Shown here: positions 1-4,456 of the stretch, piece by piece
How the letters are laid out: the number at the start of each line of letters is the position of its first letter
How positions within the stretch are numbered: position 1 is the stretch's first letter
Source: Coriobacteriia bacterium
GTDB taxonomy: Bacteria > Actinomycetota > Coriobacteriia > Anaerosomatales > Anaerosomataceae
Direction: 5' to 3'
Assembly: GCA_016938395.1 (NCBI GenBank)
Contig: JAFGUS010000090.1
Location: forward strand, 1-5,081
DNA length: 5,081 nt
Notes under the pieces: generated by a model
Told to the model about the DNA's origin: nothing
What the model saw: the letters and a program-made list of their open reading frames with translations, nothing else
Databases searched by the model: none
Program-made: the position numbers and the translations under genes

Positions 1-1
1 C

Positions 2-436
2 GACGGCACCCCGCTCGCGGTCGAGCGCACAGCCCCCGGCGCACCCGCCGAGGTCTTGAGCTACCACACCGACGCGCAAGGTTCGGTGGCGGCGATCACG
101 AACCCGACCGGCTCGATCGTCGCCCGCTACTCCTACGACGCCTTCGGCGCGGTAACCTCGGCTACCGGAAGCGACCCGGTCGCCGAGCGCAACCCGCTCC
201 GCTACCGCGCCTACTACCATGACACCGCGACCGGCCTCTACTACCTGCCCGCGCGCTCCTACGACCCGGCAACCGCCCGCTTCCTCTCACCCGACCCCGC
301 GCCGCCTTCCGCGGGAGACCCGCTTACCCTCAACCGCTACACCTACTGCGCGGGGGACCCGGTGAACCTACGCGTGATGTATACTCATACATCATCGGCA
401 GTCGGCCGACTTCTGACGCAGGCCACATCGGGTTAA
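2..436 (+). CDS. RHS/YD-repeat protein, C-terminal fragment (5' end outside window; 3' end probably truncated)
   Basis: The frame is open from the left edge and encodes 144 visible residues. Residues 20-123 are classic RHS core: a YHTDAQGSV segment, a YSYDAFG YD-repeat at 43-49, then NPLRYRAYYHDTATGLYYL (64-82), RSYDPATARFLSPDP (85-99) and NRYTYCAGDPVNL (111-123). RHS proteins are large secreted or wall-associated shell proteins, often carrying a toxic C-terminal tip after this core. Here homology stops at DPVNL (base 370), where relatives normally continue with a DPxG-like motif and a variable tip. The last 21 codons, starting RVMYTHTSS, look unrelated and overlie the palindromic leader of the next operon, so this is probably a decayed or truncated 3' end rather than a toxin tip. 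A TTG at 56 is only an internal codon. The family call is secure; whether the full gene is functional cannot be judged. Confidence 0.85.
   Translation, partial: DGTPLAVERTAPGAPAEVLSYHTDAQGSVAAITNPTGSIVARYSYDAFGAVTSATGSDPVAERNPLRYRAYYHDTATGLYYLPARSYDPATARFLSPDPAPPSAGDPLTLNRYTYCAGDPVNLRVMYTHTSSAVGRLLTQATSG
375..394. promoter_or_regulatory. Perfect 8-bp inverted repeat, candidate toxin-antitoxin operator with embedded -10 box
   Basis: TGATGTAT-ACTC-ATACATCA is a perfect 8-bp dyad with a 4-base spacer, 58 bases upstream of the antitoxin start and AT-rich compared with its surroundings. TATACT at 380-385 lies inside it and could be a -10 box; I see no good -35 hexamer at the right distance. Ribbon-helix-helix antitoxins typically bind such palindromes over their own promoter, so an autoregulatory operator is the natural reading. 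The assignment is inferred from symmetry and position. Confidence 0.6.
401..410. promoter_or_regulatory. Second palindrome in the toxin-antitoxin leader
   Basis: GTCGGCCGAC is a perfect 10-bp palindrome. Its centre (405.5) is 21 bp from the centre of the upstream dyad (384.5), about two helical turns, so proteins on both sites would face the same side of the DNA. The sequence differs from the first dyad, so it may instead be a chance GC palindrome or a weak hairpin in the transcript leader. Confidence 0.3.
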
Positions 437-451
437 GGCGGCGGTGCCATC

Positions 452-730
452 ATGGGTCGCATGGTTCGCAAGCAACTCTACATAGACGACGAGCAGGAAG
501 CCGCGCTCAAGCAGTATGCGAAGGAGCGGGGCGTCACGGAAGCCGAGCTCGTGCGTGACGCGCTGGACCGCTACCTGGCGGAGATCGCGCGCGAGGAAGC
601 CGACGCGGCGTGGGCACGCATCATGGATCTGTCGGAGCGTCAGGCTGCCAAGGGTCCGGTTCCCGGTAAGCGCGACTGGACCCGCGAGGAGATCTACGAC
701 CGCCCCGGGAAGCCCGGCCGTGGCTGGTAG
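452..730 (+). CDS. Ribbon-helix-helix antitoxin (VapB-like)
   Basis: A 92-residue protein. The N-terminus (about 4-43) fits a ribbon-helix-helix fold: a basic beta strand RKQLYID (6-12), helix EQEAALKQYAKERG, then VTEAELVRDALDRYL (29-42) as the second helix. RHH dimers bind operator DNA with the strand pair. The C-terminal part (about 44-92), with RDWTREEIYD at 74-83 followed by a Pro/Gly/Arg tail, resembles the toxin-wrapping tails of VapB antitoxins. The start could be ATG 452 or ATG 461 (both in frame); 452 sits about 9 bases after a GGCGG run and is preferred weakly. Its stop lies inside the start of the PIN-domain toxin gene, the normal antitoxin-first arrangement. The likely role is to neutralise that toxin and repress the operon through the upstream palindrome. 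Family confidence is high; the exact VapB subfamily is not determined. Confidence 0.85.
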   Translation: MGRMVRKQLYIDDEQEAALKQYAKERGVTEAELVRDALDRYLAEIAREEADAAWARIMDLSERQAAKGPVPGKRDWTREEIYDRPGKPGRGW

Positions 731-1172
731 GGTCCTCGTCGACACGAACGTGCTCGTGTACCTCTTCGACCCGCGTGAGCCGGTCAAGCGGCTTCAGGCC
801 GTCGACATCGTTGGGGCACTCGAACAGGCCAACCGCGGAGTCCTGTCGCAGCAGGTGCTCTCGGAGTTTGCCCGCGTCACGAGTGAGCGCATTCCACGCG
901 GCCCCACGCGCGAGGAGCTCATCGGCGCGGTGCTCGACTTCAGCCACAAGTGGTCCGTTCTCCCGGTGACCCCAGCAGTGATTGCCGAGGCACTCGGCAT
1001 CGCCGGACGCACCAGGCGCTCGTTCTGGGACGCACAGCTGATCGCCACCGCCAAGGTGCACGGCGTGGCCACGATCGTGAGCGAGGACTTCGACAACGGC
1101 AGCGTCTGCGAGGGCGTGCGGTTCGTCGACCCCTTCGCCGAGGGCTTCAGTCCCTCCAAGCTCGGGCTGTGA
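720..1172 (+). CDS. PIN-domain ribonuclease toxin (VapC family)
   Basis: A 150-residue single PIN domain, usual for VapC toxins, which are metal-dependent RNases that commonly cut tRNA or rRNA. The acidic set is complete: D8 in VLVDTNVLVYLFD (5-17), E49 in VLSEFARV (46-53), D104 in SFWDAQLIATA (101-111), and D123 with D125 in VSEDFDNG (120-127). GTG 720 is chosen as the start because it places D8 at the usual distance from the N-terminus, overlaps the antitoxin end by 11 bases, and follows a weak purine run GGGAAG; later starts would remove the catalytic aspartate. The same frame is open further upstream, but that part is a shadow of the antitoxin gene. The overlap implies translational coupling with the antitoxin. 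No catalytic residue is missing, so it appears active. The cellular target cannot be read from sequence. Confidence 0.9.
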   Translation: MAGRVLVDTNVLVYLFDPREPVKRLQAVDIVGALEQANRGVLSQQVLSEFARVTSERIPRGPTREELIGAVLDFSHKWSVLPVTPAVIAEALGIAGRTRRSFWDAQLIATAKVHGVATIVSEDFDNGSVCEGVRFVDPFAEGFSPSKLGL

Positions 1173-1180
1173 GCTGAGCC

Positions 1181-1189
1181 GGGAGGTGA
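1181..1189 (+). promoter_or_regulatory. Ribosome binding site deciding the macro-gene start
   Basis: GGGAGGTGA is nearly a full match to the anti-Shine-Dalgarno sequence. The G ending GGGAGG is 8 bases before GTG 1195. The upstream in-frame GTG at 1186 lies within this site and so cannot be served by it, which favours 1195 as the true start. Confidence 0.75.
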
Positions 1190-1194
1190 GCGTC

Positions 1195-1755
1195 GTGGAG
1201 TCCATCGGCATCGGTAGGCGTTTCCTAAGGCTTAAGCGGGGCGACATCACGCGCGTGGAAGCCGACGCCATCGTGAATGCGGCCAACTCCGGGCTGCTCG
1301 GCGGGGGTGGCGTCGACGGCGCCATCCACCGGGCCGGCGGACACGCGATCTACAACGAGTGCAAGGCCATCGTGGACCAACGCGGCCCGCTGCCGCCGGG
1401 CCGGGCGGTCATCACCTCGGGCGGACGGCTGCCCGCGCGACACGTGATCCACACGGTAGGACCGGTGTGGCGCGGCGGCGGGGCAGGGGAGGCCGAGACG
1501 CTGGCGAGTGCGTACCGCGAGAGCCTGCGTGTGGCCGAGCAGTACGGGTGTGTCACGGTGGCCTTCCCGTCGATCTCGACCGGCGCGTACGGCTACCCGG
1601 TGGCGCGCGCCGCCGAGGTGGCGCTCAGCACGGTTGCCACGTTCCTGCGCGACGAGGCCGACATCGTCCGCGAGGTCACCTTCGTGCTCTACGACGGGCA
1701 CACGTTCGGTGCGTATGCGGAGGCTCTCGAGAGGATCGATACGTCCCGCTCGTGA
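1195..1755 (+). CDS. MacroD/YmdB-type macro-domain protein, likely ADP-ribosyl or O-acetyl-ADP-ribose hydrolase
   Basis: A 186-residue single macro domain, about the length of bacterial MacroD-type enzymes such as E. coli YmdB. Family landmarks are all visible: GDIT (16-19), where the aspartate contacts adenine; NAAN (28-31); the glycine-rich catalytic loop GGGGVDGAIHRAGG (36-49) with D41; HVIHTVGPVW (83-92); and the phosphate loop PSISTGAYGYP (125-135). These enzymes remove mono-ADP-ribose from acidic residues or deacetylate O-acetyl-ADP-ribose in the cytoplasm. GTG 1195 is chosen over GTG 1186 from the ribosome binding site. It follows the PIN toxin by 22 bases with no visible terminator, so co-transcription is likely. 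A macro domain is the antitoxin in DarTG pairs, but there is no DarT-like gene here and the PIN toxin has its own antitoxin, so a role in the toxin system is speculative. Confidence 0.92.
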   Translation: MESIGIGRRFLRLKRGDITRVEADAIVNAANSGLLGGGGVDGAIHRAGGHAIYNECKAIVDQRGPLPPGRAVITSGGRLPARHVIHTVGPVWRGGGAGEAETLASAYRESLRVAEQYGCVTVAFPSISTGAYGYPVARAAEVALSTVATFLRDEADIVREVTFVLYDGHTFGAYAEALERIDTSRS

Positions 1756-1789
1756 GCCCATGCTCCGCGACCATCCCATCCAGTTTCGC

Positions 1790-1819
1790 TTGACAGTACC
1801 TTGCACCGCCAACTAGTAT
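1790..1819 (+). promoter_or_regulatory. Sigma70-type promoter of the PadR/ABC operon
   Basis: A perfect -35 TTGACA (1790-1795) is followed by an 18-bp spacer and -10 TAGTAT (1814-1819, 5 of 6 matches to TATAAT). Transcription would start near 1826, about 70 bases before the PadR start codon. This is the best-matching promoter in the window and marks the boundary between the macro gene and the exporter operon. Predicted from consensus only. Confidence 0.8.
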
Positions 1820-1832
1820 GTGCTACAAGGTA
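1797..1832. promoter_or_regulatory. Imperfect 36-bp dyad over the -10 box, candidate PadR operator
   Basis: The outer arms TACCTTG (1797-1803) and CAAGGTA (1826-1832) are perfect inverted repeats. They share their centre (1814.5) with the inner palindrome ACTAGT (1812-1817). Comparing full 18-base half-sites, 13 of 18 positions match. The dyad covers the spacer, the -10 box and the predicted start point, so a dimer bound here would block RNA polymerase. PadR proteins usually bind such dyads and repress their own operon; binding by this PadR is inferred. Confidence 0.65.
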
Positions 1833-1848
1833 GTAGGCGATGCAAGTA

Positions 1849-1871
1849 CGGGTCGGATGCATCCCAGCCCG
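1849..1871 (+). promoter_or_regulatory. Palindrome or hairpin in the 5' leader of the PadR operon
   Basis: GGATGCATCC (1855-1864) is a perfect 10-bp palindrome, flanked by CGGG (1849-1852) and CCCG (1868-1871), which can pair to extend a stem with a small internal bulge. It lies between the promoter and the PadR ribosome binding site. It could be a leader-RNA hairpin or a second DNA-binding site; there is no U tract, so it is not an intrinsic terminator. Confidence 0.35.
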
Positions 1872-1896
1872 AGAGCCACACAGGGGGAGGCGAGAG

Positions 1897-2247
1897 ATGG
1901 TCACCGAGCGCGACAGCCGCGTCTCTCAGTTTCGCAAAGGGGCGCTCGAACTCGTGATCCTGGCGCTATTGGCCGAGGGCGAGCTCTACGGCGTCGAGAT
2001 CGTGGAGCGACTCTCAGAACACAAGGGGCTCGAGGCGACCTCTGGAACCGTGTACCCGCTGCTCAGCCGTCTCAAGAAAGCAGGTGTGGTGGAGACCACG
2101 TGGAAGGAATCGCCCGTGGGCCCGCCGCGCAAGTACTACCGCCTCTCGAAGGCGGGCACCCGTGAACTCGCCGAGATGACCGCGTCGTGGCGCGACATCG
2201 CGGCCACAATCGATGCGCTGCTCGCAGGGGTGAGTTCCCGTGGATGA
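1897..2247 (+). CDS. PadR-family transcriptional repressor
   Basis: A 116-residue winged-helix protein, the size of the short PadR subfamily (PadR-s2). Visible landmarks are FRKGALELVILALLAEGELYGVE (helix 1 and turn, 12-34), the recognition region ATSGTVYPLLSRLKKAGVVE (47-66), and the wing GPPRKYYRLSKAGTREL (75-91), then a C-terminal dimerisation helix (to about 111). ATG 1897 is chosen because GGGAGG at 1885-1890 lies 6 bases upstream; an in-frame ATG at 1840 has no such site and would add 19 low-quality residues. PadR proteins bind palindromic operators and release them when a ligand, often a toxic hydrophobic compound or peptide, binds. It is the first gene after a strong promoter carrying a dyad, and its stop overlaps the next gene by 8 bases, so it probably controls itself and the exporter genes downstream. 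Confidence 0.93.
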   Translation: MVTERDSRVSQFRKGALELVILALLAEGELYGVEIVERLSEHKGLEATSGTVYPLLSRLKKAGVVETTWKESPVGPPRKYYRLSKAGTRELAEMTASWRDIAATIDALLAGVSSRG

Positions 2248-3262
2248 AGTCCGCACAATCGAACAGTACGTCGCCGCCGTCCGCGAGGCGCTCGCCGACG
2301 TTCCCGCACGAGACCGCGAGGAGGCGCTCGCCGAGCTCGAGTCGCTGCTACGCGCCGACGCCGAGCGCCGTGGTGAGCAGGCGGCCATAGAGGACCTCGG
2401 CTATCCGCGCGCCTATGCCCGGGCCATCCGCATCGCACTCACGGGCGAGGAGGACGGTGCTCGCCCGCAGGGCCGCATCCTCGGTCTGCCGTACGACTTC
2501 CGCGGCGCGAACGCCACGCGAATGGCCGAGCGCATGTGGAACCCGGCCGACCCGCGCATCCTGATGCCGCGTCTGTTCGGCGTGGGCTGGACGTTCAACT
2601 TCGGCGCCATCGCCGTCAGGCTCGGTCTGATCCGGCCCGATGACGCAGGCGACGAGTCGTACGAGCGGATCCCCCAGGTTGCGGTGCGTTCGGCGCTTGC
2701 GGTTCCCGCGCTGTTCGCCGCTGCGGCGGTGGTGCTCGTGGCGGTGTCGTGGGCATCGCTTCCGGCAGAGGTCCCGGTGCACTGGGGACCCTCCGGCGCA
2801 CCCGACGACTGGGCGCCCAAGGCGCTGGCCTTCGGCGGGCTGCTTGCCATCACGGTGCTGCCGGTCGTGATCACCTACGCGCGCGTGCTGCGCCGGGGGA
2901 CCCCCGCGCGCACCCGTGTGCTCGCCGCTGCTGCACTCGGCCTGCTCGCGGCGCTCGGCCTGGGGATCGTCGGCATGACCGTGGCCGACGCGCACGGCGG
3001 TGCGTCCGGACTCGGCGCCCTGCCGATCATCGTGGGCGCGCTCGGCGTCTCGTTCCTGTTGCTGTACGTACCGATGCGCCTGGGGATGCGTGCCGAGTGG
3101 CGCGAGAGCCTCGGGCGCGATGACGACGATACCGGGGCTGCGAAGAGCGCCCCCGGACAAATGAAGGAGGAAACGCGTGAACACGACGTTCGAGTGGTCG
3201 GCGATACCTGCGGGGCTGCAGATCGGCATCATCGCGCTCGCGGTGGTGCAGATCGCGGTTGA
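2240..3262 (+). CDS. HAAS-DUF5808-DUF1648 integral membrane protein (PadR-partner accessory protein)
   Basis: 340 residues. An N-terminal helical segment (1-68) with DREEALAELESLL and a DLGYPRAYARAI motif fits the HAAS/DUF1700 domain, which commonly follows PadR genes. Residues about 98-130, with WNPADPRILMPRLFGVGWTF, resemble DUF5808. Four membrane helices are predicted at about 151-173, 196-217, 226-248 and 258-279; between the first two lies a DUF1648-like loop with LPAEVPVHWGPSGAPDDWAPK (174-194). The start is GTG 2240, preceded by AGGGGTGAG (2226-2234) and overlapping the PadR stop by 8 bases. The role is probably sensing or accessory to the ABC exporter downstream; no enzymatic motif is seen. 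The last 28 codons overlap the next gene by 86 bases and look like out-of-frame read-through (MKEETREHD onward), so the natural end may be nearer residue 305, or a frameshift may be present. Domain names are from pattern memory. Confidence 0.85.
   Translation: MDEVRTIEQYVAAVREALADVPARDREEALAELESLLRADAERRGEQAAIEDLGYPRAYARAIRIALTGEEDGARPQGRILGLPYDFRGANATRMAERMWNPADPRILMPRLFGVGWTFNFGAIAVRLGLIRPDDAGDESYERIPQVAVRSALAVPALFAAAAVVLVAVSWASLPAEVPVHWGPSGAPDDWAPKALAFGGLLAITVLPVVITYARVLRRGTPARTRVLAAAALGLLAALGLGIVGMTVADAHGGASGLGALPIIVGALGVSFLLLYVPMRLGMRAEWRESLGRDDDDTGAAKSAPGQMKEETREHDVRVVGDTCGAADRHHRARGGADRG
3164..3170 (+). promoter_or_regulatory. Consensus ribosome binding site for the PLDc_N-type gene
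   Basis: AAGGAGG is a perfect Shine-Dalgarno match 6 bases before GTG 3177. It lies inside the frame of the upstream membrane-protein gene, which supports 3177 as a real start and makes the long overlap genuine at the nucleotide level, or the upstream frame artefactually long. Confidence 0.85.
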
Positions 3263-3533
3263 GATCTACGCGCTCGTGACGCTCTTCCGCACACCCGACG
3301 AGCGTCTGCAGTTCGGCAAGAAGTGGCCGTGGGTGCTCATCATCCTGTTCGTGAACCTCGTGGGCGCGATCGTCTTCCTCGTGGCGGGACGCAGGCCGGA
3401 GGCCGCGACCGACCCGCTGGCAGCGGCGCGCGCTGCCGAAGCAGCCGCCGACGAGCCGCCTGCGCCTCCTGCCGACCGTGCCGCGCGGGCGGCTGACGTT
3501 CTCTACGGCTCCGGCGGAGGCGACGAGTCGTGA
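3177..3533 (+). CDS. Small PLDc_N-domain two-helix membrane protein
   Basis: 118 residues. Two hydrophobic helices at about 14-37 and 51-70 are separated by a short polar loop with FRTPDERLQFGKKWPW (37-52), followed by the basic stop GRR (71-73). This pattern matches the PLDc_N domain, found at the N-terminus of cardiolipin synthases and nucleases but also as a free-standing small membrane protein. There is no phospholipase HKD motif, so it is not an enzyme of that class. The tail (74-118) is Ala/Glu/Pro-rich and probably disordered in the cytoplasm. The start GTG 3177 has a perfect ribosome binding site. The stop overlaps the ATPase start by 4 bases (GTGA), indicating coupling with the ABC exporter, for which it may be an accessory subunit; that role is inferred from position only. 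Confidence 0.85.
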   Translation: MNTTFEWSAIPAGLQIGIIALAVVQIAVEIYALVTLFRTPDERLQFGKKWPWVLIILFVNLVGAIVFLVAGRRPEAATDPLAAARAAEAAADEPPAPPADRAARAADVLYGSGGGDES

Positions 3534-4456
3534 CGGCCGCCATCGAGATCGCCGGCCTCACGAAGGTCTACGGCGAGAAGCGCGCGCTCGACGGTGTGGA
3601 CCTGAACGTCTCCGCAGGCTCGGTGTTCGGTTTCCTCGGTCCCAACGGGGCCGGCAAGACCACCACGCTGCGCATCCTCACCGGGCTCGCGCGCCCGAGC
3701 GGTGGCGAGGCCCGGGTGTTCGGCCGCGACGTGGTGTCCGCCACCAACGAGGTGCGTGCCGACATCGGCTTCCTGCCCGACGTGCCCGGCTACTACGAGT
3801 GGATGACGGCCCCCGAGTTCCTACGTTTCGCGGGGAGCCTGTTCGGCCTCGGCGGGCGCGTGCTCGACGACCGCGTGGAGGCGCTCCTGGACCTGGCGGG
3901 GCTCACCGGCGTTCGCACCAAAGTCGGCGGCTACTCGCGCGGCATGAAGCAGCGGCTCGGCGTGGCGCAGGCGCTTATCAATGCGCCGAAGCTGCTCATG
4001 CTCGACGAGCCCACCTCGGCGCTCGACCCGATCGGGCGCAAAGAGGTGCTCGACATGATCGGATCGCTTGGCGGGCGCACGACTGTGTTTTTCTCAACGC
4101 ACATCCTCTCGGATGTTGAGCGCGTGTGTGACACGGTCGCGATCTTGCACAACGGCCGAGTGGTCACGCAGGCGCCCATCGGCGAACTCAAGAGCCGCTA
4201 CGGCACGAGCAAACTCGTGGTCGGCGTCACGGGCGAGGCCGACGCGCTCGCCGCGCGCTTCGCCGCCGAGCCGTGGGCGACCGAGGTCTCGCGCCGGGAG
4301 AACGGCGCACTTGAGATCACCGTGGGCGACCTTGCCGAGGCGCGCCAGGCGGTGCCGGCGGCGGTGGCCGCGGCGGGCGTGGGGCTCACGCGGTTCGAAT
4401 CGGGCGAGGTCTCTCTCGAAGAGGTCTTTGTCGACCTCGTGGGAGGTGAGCGGTGA
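3530..4456 (+). CDS. ABC transporter ATP-binding protein (ABC-2 exporter type)
   Basis: 308 residues. All nucleotide-binding motifs are present: Walker A GPNGAGKT (37-44), signature YSRGMKQR (135-142), Walker B LLMLDEP (155-161), D-loop SALD (163-166) and switch H191. The Q-loop position carries D84 (IGFLPDVPGYYEWMT) in place of the usual glutamine or glutamate, a variant I associate with some ABC-2 ATPases. A C-terminal domain (about 225-308) ends with SLEEVFVDLVG, typical of ABC-2 exporters for drugs, antibiotics or polymers. Start GTG 3530 overlaps the previous stop by 4 bases and follows CGGAGG (3515-3520). The stop overlaps the permease start, so the two exporter subunits are coupled. 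It should act as a dimer on the cytoplasmic face of the membrane. The substrate is unknown; PadR control suggests a toxic compound or peptide. Confidence 0.96.
   Translation: MTAAIEIAGLTKVYGEKRALDGVDLNVSAGSVFGFLGPNGAGKTTTLRILTGLARPSGGEARVFGRDVVSATNEVRADIGFLPDVPGYYEWMTAPEFLRFAGSLFGLGGRVLDDRVEALLDLAGLTGVRTKVGGYSRGMKQRLGVAQALINAPKLLMLDEPTSALDPIGRKEVLDMIGSLGGRTTVFFSTHILSDVERVCDTVAILHNGRVVTQAPIGELKSRYGTSKLVVGVTGEADALAARFAAEPWATEVSRRENGALEITVGDLAEARQAVPAAVAAAGVGLTRFESGEVSLEEVFVDLVGGER
4441..4450 (+). promoter_or_regulatory. Ribosome binding site of the ABC-2 permease
   Basis: GGGAGGTGAG at the end of the ATPase gene is a near-perfect Shine-Dalgarno sequence. The spacing of about 8-9 bases to ATG 4456 favours that codon over the adjacent in-frame GTG at 4453. 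Confidence 0.7.

Noticed and set aside
516..719. Upstream extension of the PIN toxin frame
   Set aside because: It lies wholly within the antitoxin gene, is Arg/Ser-rich shadow sequence, and a proper PIN N-terminus begins at GTG 720.
621..1325. Long open frame on the minus strand
   Set aside because: It covers the toxin and macro genes antisense, has no recognisable domain, and such frames are common in high-GC DNA.
1724..1733. Palindrome CTCTCGAGAG near the end of the macro gene
   Set aside because: It lies within codons for a conserved-length C-terminus, has no following U tract, and is likely chance.
452..1755. DarTG-type toxin-antitoxin system
   Set aside because: A macro domain is present, but there is no DarT-like ADP-ribosyltransferase in the window, and the PIN toxin already has its own ribbon-helix-helix antitoxin.
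1754..1765. Possible terminator hairpin GAGC-CCAT-GCTC after the macro gene
   Set aside because: A 4-bp stem without a U tract is too weak to call an intrinsic terminator.
2348..3232. Long minus-strand open frame of 294 codons
   Set aside because: It is antisense to the HAAS-DUF1648 gene, His/Arg/Gly-rich with no domain pattern; a GC codon shadow.
3177..3533. Cardiolipin synthase or phospholipase D
   Set aside because: Only the two-helix N-terminal type of domain is present; no HKD catalytic motif exists in the 118 residues.
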